Origin: Psittacicella hinzii
GTDB lineage: Bacteria > Pseudomonadota > Gammaproteobacteria > Enterobacterales > Psittacicellaceae
Reading direction: 5' to 3'
NCBI RefSeq assembly: GCF_003585935.1
Contig: NZ_NRJG01000018.1
Coordinates: forward strand, 1-36,196
Length of the DNA stretch: 36,196 nucleotides
Shown here: piece after piece, positions 7,649-16,343 of the stretch
Layout: each line of letters starts with the position of its first letter
How positions within the stretch are numbered: the first letter of the stretch is position 1
Notes under the pieces: generated by a model
What the model saw: only the letters and a program-made list of their open reading frames with translations
Told to the model about the DNA's origin: nothing
Database searches by the model: none
Program-made: the position numbers and the translations under genes

Positions 7649-8609
7649 TAAACTCTGGGATAAAAGTTTAACTCTCTTTAATCCTGTAACCCACTTTCGT
7701 AAATATTGGCATCGCCATGGAACTAGTCAGAAGATTATTACCGTGCATGAAATGGCATGTTTTATCATTATGCTAGTTGTAAGTTTTTACTCACTGCTTG
7801 GACCATGGTTGATTTCCTTTCCGAGTGATTTACATGTAGTTAATCCCCAAGAGGTCGTTTTTCCTTTTGAGTCTTATAATCACTTATTAGGAACCGATAT
7901 TTATGGACGCGATCTCTTAGATGTGTTCTTATTAGGGATCAATAAGAGCTTCTTAATTTCTCTTGTAGTAGTGTTAATTGTTGCTTTATTGGTAATGCCA
8001 TTAGCCATTATTATGGGCTACTACATAGGGAAGAACTCGTTTATTAGTAAATTAAGTGCACCTTTAATTATGTTTGTGCCGTTATTTTACTATTTTGTCT
8101 TAAGTGCTCTTTTTGGCCCGACGATTTTTATTGCAGGGATGTCGGTATTACTGCATGCCATGATCCTTTCGTATTACGCGCTCTATCGTGATGTAGTGCA
8201 GATTATGACTAAATCTTTAGTTAAAAATCTGATGCTAGATGGAGCAACGTTCAAGCACATAGTACGCTTAGTGCTCTTACCACTCTTAATGCCGAATATT
8301 TTCCGTATTCTACGTCGTACGTTAATTTTAGTTGTAACTGAACTAATCTTAATTGGGGTGTTACAACTAGGCATTAATCCTACTTCGGTATATTGGGGAA
8401 ACGTAATCTACCAAGCATGGGTACATCGTGATATGAACCCTTATACCTTGTTCGTAGTAACAGCACTAGTATCAGTTATTCTTTATGCGGCTTTTGTGAG
8501 TTTTAGAGTGGCTGAACGTCTGGTAACTGAACGTATTGACTTAATGCAACACGGGAAACGCCAAAAACGCCAAGAGCAATTTATTGCCCAATCTACAAGT
8601 AATTTGTAG
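7635..8609 (+). CDS. sapC: Peptide ABC transporter permease SapC
   Basis: A 324-residue second permease subunit. After a cytoplasmic N-terminus of about 45 residues comes a first membrane segment, then the DppC/SapC hallmark LLGTDIYGRDLLDVFLLG, further membrane segments, and the coupling helix MLDGATFKHIVRLVLLPLLM (compare the LDGA segment of E. coli SapC). The start at 7635 is set by AAGGAG at 7622-7627 with 7-nt spacing. It overlaps the sapB end by 14 nt, implying coupled translation. An in-frame ATG at 7593 lies inside sapB and has no ribosome site. The C-terminal tail is basic and glutamine-rich. Confidence 0.86.
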   Translation: MKSISKLWDKSLTLFNPVTHFRKYWHRHGTSQKIITVHEMACFIIMLVVSFYSLLGPWLISFPSDLHVVNPQEVVFPFESYNHLLGTDIYGRDLLDVFLLGINKSFLISLVVVLIVALLVMPLAIIMGYYIGKNSFISKLSAPLIMFVPLFYYFVLSALFGPTIFIAGMSVLLHAMILSYYALYRDVVQIMTKSLVKNLMLDGATFKHIVRLVLLPLLMPNIFRILRRTLILVVTELILIGVLQLGINPTSVYWGNVIYQAWVHRDMNPYTLFVVTALVSVILYAAFVSFRVAERLVTERIDLMQHGKRQKRQEQFIAQSTSNL

Positions 8610-8630
8610 TTGAGTAATAGCTGCTTGGTC

Positions 8631-8800
8631 GTTACAGTAAGTTACTAATAGTTGTAATGTAGTTGCAGTAAGCTACTGCATAGTTACAATGTAGTTATAG
8701 TAAGTTATTGGATAGGTTGCAATTTAGACGCAATATGGTTGCGATGTAGTTGTATAGTTGTAATGTTGTAACTGTATATTTGCAATGAAGTTGCTGTATG
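8631..8800. repeat. 31-33-bp tandem repeat between sapC and sapD
   Basis: Three clear copies start at 8631, 8662 and 8694, sharing GTTxCAGTAAGxTACT and ending in TTACAATGTA-like sequence. More degenerate GTTGxxATGTAGTTG fragments continue to about 8800. The array separates sapBC from sapDF by 274 bp, unusual for an operon coding one complex. No terminator or gene is seen in it. Confidence 0.75.
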
Positions 8801-8883
8801 GCGTTTAGCTTTTATTAATTGTTTTATCGCTAGGAGAAGAGTAAAAATCTTTTCTCCTAAATTATTAACTGGGAATAGTACCC

Positions 8884-9978
8884 ATGGCTCTATTGGAAAT
8901 AAGTAATTTAACAGTACATATTGAAGATCCAGCGACTGGCAATGCTATTCCGCTAGTCGATAATTTCTCGCTTAATGTGCAAGCTGGTGAGTTTGTGGGT
9001 TTAATTGGTGAAACAGGTTCTGGTAAGTCGGTAATAGCACGCATTCTTGGAGGAGCGATTCGCCAAAGTTGGAAAATCACCTGTAAGAGTTTTCGCTTTG
9101 ATGGTGAAGAGTTACTCAAAGACACCCATACGCTGGATACTAAACGCTTAGCCCAATTAGTGGGCGTTATCGATCAAGATCCAAGTAATGTCATCGACCC
9201 TTCGGTAAAGATCGGTCCACAAATTATTCACCGCATGAACCTGTCCAAGCGTTGGTGTGGTTTTAAGTGGCATAAAAAACGTAAGCAATATAAAGAGCTC
9301 GAAGATCTCTTAACCCGCATGGGGATTAAAGATCCAGATCCACTGCTCAATAGCTACTTTGCTGATCTATCGCAAACCGAACAACACTTAATGTCGATTG
9401 CCATGACTATTGTTGCTGATCCGGTTTTCTTAATCGCAGATGAACCGACTACAGGTCTTAATGCCATTTCAACGCAGCGCGTACAAAGTTTACTTAAGCG
9501 TTTAAATGCTAACTTTAACAAGACTATTCTGTACCTGTCGAATAACTTTTTAACAGTTAAGCATTTAGTAACTAGTGCTCATATTCTATATTTTGGGCAA
9601 ATCGTTGAACGTTTTACCAATGTAGATGATATTAATCAACGTTTATTAGATTATGCTCATCATCCTTACACACGCCTGTTCTTACAATCTTTACCGGATT
9701 TTACGAGTAGTAAGTTAATTTATAAAACTCCACTCTATGAAATCCCAGGTGAGTTGCCTGAATTAGATAATATTCCTGTAGGTTGTCGTTTTGGACCAAG
9801 ATGTGAATTTGCGCAACGTGAGTGCATGCAATGCCCTCCTTTTGTAAAAGATCGCGAAACTAACTATAGTGAATTTGCTTGTCATTTCCCTGTCGATTAC
9901 CTTTCTCCAACACAAGTAGAGAAAATGCGTGATTTACGTGAGCAAATAAAACAACAAACTTCAATTATCGAGGATTAA
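8884..9978 (+). CDS. sapD: Peptide ABC transporter ATP-binding protein SapD
   Basis: A 364-residue nucleotide-binding subunit. Walker A is GETGSGKS (residues 42-49), Q-loop Q98 (DQDP), a degenerate signature DLSQTEQ (161-167), and Walker B FLIADEPT with D186/E187. The switch position that is S-H-D in E. coli SapD is S-N-N (219-221), so the H-loop histidine is missing. The C-terminal oligopeptide-transporter extension is present, with VGCRFGPRCEFAQRECMQCP and FACHFP cysteines. The start at ATG 8884 matches the family MPLLDIRNLT-type N-terminus; the upstream ribosome site is weak. The next gene follows after one base. It should dimerise with SapF beneath SapBC. Confidence 0.88.
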   Translation: MALLEISNLTVHIEDPATGNAIPLVDNFSLNVQAGEFVGLIGETGSGKSVIARILGGAIRQSWKITCKSFRFDGEELLKDTHTLDTKRLAQLVGVIDQDPSNVIDPSVKIGPQIIHRMNLSKRWCGFKWHKKRKQYKELEDLLTRMGIKDPDPLLNSYFADLSQTEQHLMSIAMTIVADPVFLIADEPTTGLNAISTQRVQSLLKRLNANFNKTILYLSNNFLTVKHLVTSAHILYFGQIVERFTNVDDINQRLLDYAHHPYTRLFLQSLPDFTSSKLIYKTPLYEIPGELPELDNIPVGCRFGPRCEFAQRECMQCPPFVKDRETNYSEFACHFPVDYLSPTQVEKMRDLREQIKQQTSIIED

Positions 9979-9979
9979 G

Positions 9980-10792
9980 ATGAAAGAAAAAACTCCGGTA
10001 ATTTTAGAAGTAAATCACTTATCCAAATTCTATCGTGATGCTAAGTTTTTTAGTAAAAAGCATCTAGTAGTCGATAAAGTAAGTTTTAAAGTGCATCAAG
10101 GAGAAATCTTTGGTATTACAGGACATAACTCGTGTGGTAAGTCGACCTTAGCGAATATGTTAGTTGGAGCAATTAAGCCTGACGGTGGACATATAGCTTA
10201 TCAAGGGCGCGAGCTTGCTTTTGGAGATGTGAAGTTTCGTCGTGAACATATTCGCATTGCTAAAACTTCCCTAGTCGAAGACTTTATTCTGCCTGTAGAC
10301 GTAAATGAGTTTTTATCTTTACCGTTAGAAATGGCTGGTATAGATCGTCAGTTTTATCCTGAAATTATTCATAACGTCTTAGGTTTAATTAATGCTCCAG
10401 CGATTTTAGCCGCTAAGTACTTAGGTCGCTTAAATGCGCAAGAGCAATCTTTAGTAGCCTTAGCCCATTCCTTAATCTTAAGTCCGGAGATCATTATTAT
10501 TGATGATATTTTTGCCACGTGCGACTTATCGTTTAAGGGAGTGCTGATTAACATTATTCTGCGCTTACAAGAACTTGGACATACGGTTATTTTAATTACT
10601 GCCGATCTAGGAATCATAAAACATGTAACTAATCGCGTAATGATTCTCCAAGATGGAGTAATTGAAGATTTAGGTAATACTTATGAAGTGTTAAATAATA
10701 CTACTTCAGAGTTTACCGCTCGTCTAATTAAAAGTTACTTTGGGCGTCAGCTTAAAGCTTCAGACTGGTTATTTAGTTTGCGAGAACTCTAA
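9980..10792 (+). CDS. sapF: Peptide ABC transporter ATP-binding protein SapF, catalytically degenerate
   Basis: A 270-residue second ATP-binding subunit, recognised by length, position and E. coli SapF-like segments (FGDVKFRREHIRI, LSKFYRDAKFF, RLIKSYFGRQL). Walker A is intact (GHNSCGKST, residues 48-56). The rest of the site is eroded: the Q-loop FQDP is absent (after IRIAKTSL), the signature is LGRLNAQEQ, Walker B is IIIIDDIFA with D176 where the catalytic glutamate should be, and the H-loop histidine is D209 (ITADLG). It starts one base after sapD, with GAGGA of the sapD end as ribosome site. If this subunit does not hydrolyse ATP, turnover would depend on the composite site containing the SapD catalytic glutamate. 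Confidence 0.85.
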   Translation: MKEKTPVILEVNHLSKFYRDAKFFSKKHLVVDKVSFKVHQGEIFGITGHNSCGKSTLANMLVGAIKPDGGHIAYQGRELAFGDVKFRREHIRIAKTSLVEDFILPVDVNEFLSLPLEMAGIDRQFYPEIIHNVLGLINAPAILAAKYLGRLNAQEQSLVALAHSLILSPEIIIIDDIFATCDLSFKGVLINIILRLQELGHTVILITADLGIIKHVTNRVMILQDGVIEDLGNTYEVLNNTTSEFTARLIKSYFGRQLKASDWLFSLREL

Positions 10793-10800
10793 AATATAAG

Positions 10801-10839
10801 TAGCAAAAACTCCCCTGGATTACAGGGGAGTTTTTGCTA
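10801..10839. terminator. Bidirectional terminator between sapF and the dehydrogenase gene
   Basis: A 17-bp perfect stem (10801-10817 with 10823-10839, core ACTCCCCTG/CAGGGGAGT), loop GATTA. AAAAA/TTTTT runs are within the stem and TTTAT follows. It lies between convergent genes. Confidence 0.85.
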
Positions 10840-10964
10840 TTTATAAGAATTGCAATAATTGCAAGAATTGCACTCGTCCTTTTACGAGCAAATGCGCATA
10901 TTACAGATTTGGTACTAGGATTAGAGAATCTTGCGCTAGACTAATCTGCTTAATGTCTTTAAGC

Positions 10965-11930
10965 TTAGAATTTGTAGTTTTGCGCTACAAAGGTATCAAT
11001 GCGATCAATCATTAAATCCGCAAGAGTACGTAATGATTGTTGACCGGCAAAGGCATTGTGTGGGGTAATAAAGAGGTTATAAGCGTCAAGACCTGCTTGT
11101 ACTAATGGGTTGTCCATTGTAGGCGGTTCTAAACTTAATACGTCTAGAGCAGCACCGCCAATGCGACGATCTTTAAGAGCGTTTGCTAGATCTTTTTCGT
11201 TAATTAAACCACCACGACCGGTATTAATTAAGAAAGCAGTACGTTTCATTAAACGTAAGAATTGATCGTTAACTAATTCAGTAGTAGATGGAGTTAATGG
11301 ACAGTGTAAGGTAATAAAGTCTGCTTGACCAATCGCTTGACGGAATTCAGTATAACCTTGACGTAATTCATCAGCGTCATGACGTTCAGCAAATAGAACA
11401 CGCATGCCTAGAGCTTGCGCTTTTTCAGCTACTAAGTTACCAATATTACCACGACCAACAATAGTTAGAGTTTTACCAGCTACGTCATAAATTGGGTAGT
11501 CGTAGTAAGTAAAGATTTCTTGTTGTGTCCAGTTAGCTGATAATTGATCGCGCGACCAACCATGGAAGCTTCTTGCCATGGCAAAGATAAACGCAATCAC
11601 GTGTTCTGCAACCGAATTTGAAGAATAGCCTTCAACGTTTTGTACGGTAATGCCAAATTCTTTTGCTGCTTCAAGGTCAACGTTATTTGTACCAGTTGCA
11701 GGGATTTGCACTAAACGTAATTTACCATTGTCAGCAAGACGTTTTAACATAGCGCGATCTAAAATTACTTTTGAAGCAATTAAGATATCAGCGTCTTTAG
11801 AACGTTCAAATACTTGATCTGCTTTAGTTACAGGGTAAGCTGTCCAAGTATGAGGGAAATTAGGTTTTTTAATTTGATAGTTTGGGGGATAATGCAGAGC
11901 ATCAAGGAAAACGATATTTAAAGGATTCAT
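10965..11930 (-). CDS. D-2-hydroxyacid dehydrogenase (glycerate dehydrogenase/hydroxypyruvate reductase-like)
   Basis: A 321-residue NAD-dependent enzyme of the D-isomer 2-hydroxyacid dehydrogenase family. The Rossmann glycine motif is GRGNIG (159-164). The catalytic triad is visible as R239 (INTGRGG), E268 (DVLSLEPP) and H291 (TPHNAF). The family signatures NVEGYSSNSVAEHV and LHCPLTPSTTELV are present. The N-terminal IPATGTNNVD block is typical of the HprA/hydroxypyruvate reductase branch, but specificity cannot be fixed from sequence alone. It starts at ATG 11930; an 11971-12003 hairpin lies in the leader. It follows kdsA on the same strand after 108 bp. Confidence 0.88.
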   Translation of the reverse strand: MNPLNIVFLDALHYPPNYQIKKPNFPHTWTAYPVTKADQVFERSKDADILIASKVILDRAMLKRLADNGKLRLVQIPATGTNNVDLEAAKEFGITVQNVEGYSSNSVAEHVIAFIFAMARSFHGWSRDQLSANWTQQEIFTYYDYPIYDVAGKTLTIVGRGNIGNLVAEKAQALGMRVLFAERHDADELRQGYTEFRQAIGQADFITLHCPLTPSTTELVNDQFLRLMKRTAFLINTGRGGLINEKDLANALKDRRIGGAALDVLSLEPPTMDNPLVQAGLDAYNLFITPHNAFAGQQSLRTLADLMIDRIDTFVAQNYKF

Positions 11931-11970
11931 ATTAGTTCTCCAGTTATTAGCTTAGGGCTAGTGAATATGA

Positions 11971-12003
11971 GAACAAGCACGAACTCAAGGTTAGTGCTTG
12001 TTC
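11971..12003 (-). terminator. Hairpin between kdsA and the dehydrogenase gene
   Basis: GAACAAGCAC (11971-11980) pairs with GTGCTTGTTC (11994-12003) around a 13-nt loop. It could terminate kdsA (stop at 12039) or be a leader structure of the next gene 41 nt downstream. No strong U-tract follows on the minus strand. Confidence 0.5.
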
Positions 12004-12038
12004 GCGAGGTAAATGATTTGCAAGCTTGGTTTTAAGAC

Positions 12039-12911
<873 letters not shown>

Positions 12912-12959
12912 CTATTATAACAGTTTTTAACAAGTGGCTAAATTCTGTTTCACAACGCA

Positions 12960-12990
12960 AAGAAGTCTAGGGTAATACCCTAGACTTCTT
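12960..12990 (-). terminator. Terminator of the DeoR-family gene
   Basis: A 13-bp perfect stem (12960-12972 with 12978-12990, core TCTAGGG/CCCTAGA), loop TAATA. It lies downstream of the minus-strand regulator (stop at 13125) and upstream of kdsA. The U-tract on the minus strand is short (TTCTTTG). Confidence 0.6.
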
Positions 12991-13124
12991 AAAAAATAGT
13001 TAAGCATTGCAATAGTTCATTGCTTTATTATCTGTAATAAACATAGGGGAATTTAAATATGGATCTTTATATCGATCTTGGATAATCTCTTAAGAAATCT
13101 CTTAAGAATTATCTTCATAAGATC

Positions 13125-13883
13125 TTAAGCAAGAATTACTGTTACTCCTCGTTTATCGATCATTGCTTGTGATTTTTTCTGTAAGTTTTTATCGGTAATA
13201 ATTACGTTAAATACCGAAAGATCGGTAATTGTAAAGGTAGCTACTTTACCGTATTTAGATGAATCTGAAACTAAGATTTTAGAACGCGCTGATTTAATAA
13301 TGGCATTTTTTACAATAATCTTACTTTCATCTGGAGTAGTTGTACCTTCGCTCGACCATGAAGAAGCTGATAAGAAAGCTACATCGATACTAATGTTTTT
13401 AATAAAGCGAGCAGCTAATTCCCCTACTGAAGAATAGCTATCTTTATTAACTGTACCACCAGTATGCATAAGCTTACAACGTCCGTGACGCATTAACCAG
13501 CGAGCAATTTCAAAGTCGTTTGTTACTACTAATAAATCAGCGTAGTCTTTAATATGACGCGCGATTTCATAAGTAGTTGTACCTGCATCTAAAAACACTG
13601 TCCCACGTTCAGGCACAAATTCGGCAGCTTTAGCACCGATTGCGGCTTTTTCTTCGGGATGCAGTAAAGATTTATCATCGTGAGTTGGCTCATTAATCAG
13701 ACGTTCAATAAGCTGTACTCCACCAGAGATAGGTACGACCTGTCCCATGGCTTCTAGAGCTTTAATATCACGACGGATTGTCATATGAGAAACGCCAATT
13801 TCTTCGACTAATTGCGTAATGCTAATAATCTGATGAGTGGCAATTAACTCAAGAATTTTTTTCTGTCTTTCTGCAGGTATCAT
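13125..13883 (-). CDS. DeoR-family transcriptional regulator
   Basis: A 252-residue DeoR/GlpR-type repressor. The N-terminal helix-turn-helix reads ISITQLVEEIGVSHMTIRRD (about residues 18-37). The C-terminal DeoRC sugar-phosphate sensor domain (ISOCOT fold) shows FLDAGTTTYEIARHI and GKVATFTITDLSVFNVIITD. The frame extends to a start at 13940, but ATG 13883 (MIPAERQKKILELI) matches the usual DeoR N-terminus; the upstream extension is atypical. Family members bind phosphorylated sugars. No sugar operon is adjacent, and the nearest sugar gene is nanK 1.4 kb away, so the regulon is unknown. The upstream region carries the structured element at 14025-14251, which may be its leader. Confidence 0.9.
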   Translation of the reverse strand: MIPAERQKKILELIATHQIISITQLVEEIGVSHMTIRRDIKALEAMGQVVPISGGVQLIERLINEPTHDDKSLLHPEEKAAIGAKAAEFVPERGTVFLDAGTTTYEIARHIKDYADLLVVTNDFEIARWLMRHGRCKLMHTGGTVNKDSYSSVGELAARFIKNISIDVAFLSASSWSSEGTTTPDESKIIVKNAIIKSARSKILVSDSSKYGKVATFTITDLSVFNVIITDKNLQKKSQAMIDKRGVTVILA

Positions 13884-14024
13884 ACGTAAATTCCAAGTTA
13901 TGTAGTTTTGCCTTGTTGCAATGCTCCAAGCTGCTAACAAAGCTACTAACTAAGAGCTATATTTTCGCAAAGGTTGGAAAACGAACCTTGCGCCCTAAGA
14001 TCGCGGTAAAAAATCAAACATTAC

Positions 14025-14278
14025 CTGCAAAGACGTAGCACCTCTTGCATCGGTTAGTCACTTTGCTTCCCATAAAAAGAGAGTGAAGTTGAAGTTTTGC
14101 TATCTAGGCACCTAAACACTAGTGCCTATATAAGAGTAAGCAAAGTGACATCCCCGAATAATCTGCATGGAGAAGTAATACTTCAATCCATGATAAAACT
14201 ATCCTTGGAGGATCTACCTCGACAGACAACTTGATATAGAAGTCTTTGCAGATAAGAACTTAAGGCAGAGCTTAAGTT
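14025..14278. ncRNA. Candidate large structured RNA element
   Basis: A 10-bp perfect closing stem (CTGCAAAGAC 14025-14034 with 14242-14251) encloses several helices. One is a 12-bp perfect stem (14057-14068 with 14138-14149), capped by a 7-bp stem (14105-14111 with 14122-14128). Another is an 11-bp stem with a 2-nt bulge (14166-14176 with 14180-14192). A third is a 5-bp hairpin (14201-14205 with 14209-14213). On the plus strand a terminator-like hairpin follows (14257-14264 with 14271-14278, then TTAATT). Neither strand matches consensus pieces I know for RNase P RNA, tmRNA, 6S, 4.5S or common riboswitches. On the minus strand it would form part of the deoR-family leader. Orientation is unresolved. 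The flanks, 13884-14024 and 14279-14927, hold no convincing gene. Confidence 0.5.
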
Positions 14279-14460
14279 TTAATTGAGAAACTGGTTGCAA
14301 GAATTAAGAACTCATGATGAAAAACAAAGAATGACAAATAGATGTAATAAGTACATAATCACAAGTAATAAAATCTAAGCTTGTGAAGAGTAGCTTGTAC
14401 CTAAAAAGCGTTTGTTTTTCTAAGCTTAATTTCTTGTCTTTTCTGCTGTTATTGTAGCAA

Positions 14461-14469
14461 AAAATTGCT
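14461..14469 (-). promoter_or_regulatory. Possible extended -10 element on the minus strand
   Basis: Read on the minus strand this is TGCTACAAT, an extended -10 match. It would start a transcript running through the structured element toward the DeoR-family gene, with a leader near 570 nt. No matching -35 at standard spacing is visible. Confidence 0.25.
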
Positions 14470-14927
14470 TATAAGTTCACAAAATTATGTAAAAAATGTC
14501 ACAAAGTATTGAACTAGTTAACATAATTTCCTTAGTTATGGTAGGTGAATGTTAGGGCCAAGAATTAAATTCTCTTTATTAACCCTATGAAATATCTTGG
14601 TTTTTATTTTGAGTTAAGTAGGTTGTTACTGGTTGTGAAACGTAAAAAGGTATTTGTGAAATGCTTGTGAAAATTCACAATAACCTGTAAGGCAAGTCAA
14701 GAATAGCGGTTTTTATGGCATGTTTGAGAATTGATTTAGAGTAAGATGTGATTAATTGCAGCGGATTTTTAAGCAAATATAGCTCTATTTTTAAGCGCTC
14801 TGGATATAGAAAAGCAAAGGAGGATTTAAGCTTACCTAAGAAAGTAAGAAAAATCATAGATTAACAAATATAGAATGATATTTATTATGTTTTCACATTT
14901 TTTCTATACAACTCTCCGATAGAGAAG

Positions 14928-15040
14928 CAAAGAATGAAAATCTAAGAATTAGAGAGTCTAAGAATTAGAAAAGCAAAGAATGAGTGATAAAACTTAAGAA
15001 TGAGAGGGCTAATAATGGAAGAACCTAAGAATGATCTAAG
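14928..15040. repeat. 16-bp degenerate tandem repeat, about seven copies
   Basis: Copies of a CTAAGAATTAGAGAGT-like unit start at 14928, 14942, 14958, 14974 (19 bp long), 14993, 15009 and 15025. The core AAGAAT is conserved in most. The array lies in the 1.4-kb gap upstream of nanK and shows no coding potential. Confidence 0.7.
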
Positions 15041-15190
15041 ACAATAGCAAGATTGGATAATATCGTTGCTTGTGCATAAATCCCAGCAGTTCTAACTCTG
15101 ACAAGTTATAATAAAATTAGCACTAACTTGACTATTTAAGGCAGTTAAAGCTAGTTCCAAGTCGTGCCAAGATATTTGTTATCTTCAAGC

Positions 15191-15249
15191 TTGTTAATAA
15201 TGCTTTAAAGCTGATTCCCTGACTAGCTAGAGCTTTGAAGCATTAACAA
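15191..15249 (+). other. Long hairpin in the nanK leader
   Basis: The segment 15191-15212 pairs with 15231-15249 over 19 bases, with one 3-nt bulge and one U-G wobble, around an 18-nt loop. It ends about 25 nt before the AAAGGAA ribosome site of nanK. The wobble favours an RNA structure on the plus strand. It may modulate translation. Confidence 0.55.
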
Positions 15250-15286
15250 ATAATACATATTTGCTCATGCCGTAAAGGAAACTTCT

Positions 15287-16180
15287 ATGAAAGTTCTTGC
15301 TATAGATATTGGGGGCACTAAAGTAGCTTCAGCCCTAATTGATAACAATTTAAACATTACAGAGCGTAAACAATTTGCTTCTAAAAACGATCACACCGAA
15401 CAAACGTTCGAAGAATTCTTTGTGCAAGTTTTAGCAGAGTATAATCCGAATGATTATGTTGCCATTGCTATAGGTACAGCAGGGATTGTAAATAAAGGTA
15501 TTTTTACCTGCTTAACTAAAACTTCGATTGGTTATTTAGATAACTTTAAGTTTAATGAAATGTTTGAGCGCATTTCAGGTGGTAAACCTGTAGTTGCTCT
15601 TAACGATGCGCAAGCAGCAACTTATGCTGAATACTGTACAGCGCAAATCCCAAATATGTGTTTTATTACCGTATCTACAGGTGTAGGTGGTGGTTTTATT
15701 CTGCAAGATGATATCCTCTTAGGCGCAGCAAGTCGTGCAGGTCACATTGGACATATGCTTATTAAAACTCCATCTGCGGTAAAACAAATTTGGGGTGATT
15801 ATGCGATTGTTGAAGATATTGCTTCAGGTACAGCCATTGCAGCAGCAACTAAATCTTGGGAAAAACCTCTAACTACTAAAGAAGTGTTTGAGGGACAAGA
15901 AGCTGGTGATCCTGAATGTGATGCTATTGTCAAAGGTGCAGTTGAAGCGATTGCCCAAATGATTGCTAACATTGTCATCTCTTACGATATTCAAGATTTC
16001 TTCTTAGGTGGTTCAGTAGCTTTACATACCAACTTTATTAGCCAAGTAGAGAAAGCTATTGCTTCAATGCCAGAACAATACCATGCACGCTTATATAAAG
16101 CCCAACATGGTGCAGACGCAGGTTTAATCGGTGCTGCGGCTTATTACTTCCGTCGTGCTTTAGGTGGTTTAGACGAGTAG
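15287..16180 (+). CDS. nanK: N-acetylmannosamine kinase (ROK family)
   Basis: A 297-residue sugar kinase of the ROK fold. The phosphate loop is AIDIGGTKVASALI (residues 5-18), the catalytic aspartate D107 is in LNDAQAA, and the adenosine motif is VSTGVGGG. AGHIGHM (151-157), EDIASG and LGGSVAL align best with NanK, which phosphorylates ManNAc released from sialic acid. The ROK zinc motif CxCGxxGC is absent: the equivalent stretch is KQIWGDYAIVED, so the structural zinc site is lost. The start at ATG 15287 follows AAAGGAA. No other nan genes are in the window. Another ROK specificity such as glucokinase is possible but less likely. Confidence 0.78.
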   Translation: MKVLAIDIGGTKVASALIDNNLNITERKQFASKNDHTEQTFEEFFVQVLAEYNPNDYVAIAIGTAGIVNKGIFTCLTKTSIGYLDNFKFNEMFERISGGKPVVALNDAQAATYAEYCTAQIPNMCFITVSTGVGGGFILQDDILLGAASRAGHIGHMLIKTPSAVKQIWGDYAIVEDIASGTAIAAATKSWEKPLTTKEVFEGQEAGDPECDAIVKGAVEAIAQMIANIVISYDIQDFFLGGSVALHTNFISQVEKAIASMPEQYHARLYKAQHGADAGLIGAAAYYFRRALGGLDE

Positions 16181-16227
16181 TCTGTAAGAAATAAGATTTT
16201 CTTAATAGTTTAAGAGCACATAACTTA

Positions 16228-16257
16228 AGAGCCCATAAGGTATTCCTTATGGGCTCT
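16228..16257. terminator. Bidirectional terminator between nanK and suhB
   Basis: A 13-bp perfect stem (16228-16240 with 16245-16257, core GAGCCCATAAGG/CCTTATGGGCTC), loop TATT, between convergent genes. The flanking U-tracts are weak. Confidence 0.7.
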
Positions 16258-16343
16258 AAGATATTTAAGTTTGGGAAATTATTGACGATTGTAGTATAGG
16301 TCTGATCTGCTATTACTAATCAATATTTTTCCGCTTATATTTT

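Noticed and set aside
14025..14251. Retron or miniature inverted-repeat transposable element
   Set aside because: The ends are inverted repeats, but there is no reverse transcriptase gene in the window and no target-site duplication flanks the arms.
13981..14290. RNase P RNA, tmRNA or 6S RNA
   Set aside because: The expected conserved pieces (for example GAGGAAAGTCC of RNase P RNA, or the tmRNA ends and CCA) were not found on either strand, and the fold is branched rather than the rod of 6S.
14665..14680. CRP-type operator (TTGTGAAAATTCACAA)
   Set aside because: The TGTGA/TCACA half-sites are separated by 4 rather than 6 bp and no gene starts nearby.
14675..14857. 60-codon minus-strand reading frame in the gap before nanK
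   Set aside because: No convincing ribosome site, no recognisable motif, and AT-rich composition that produces such frames by chance.
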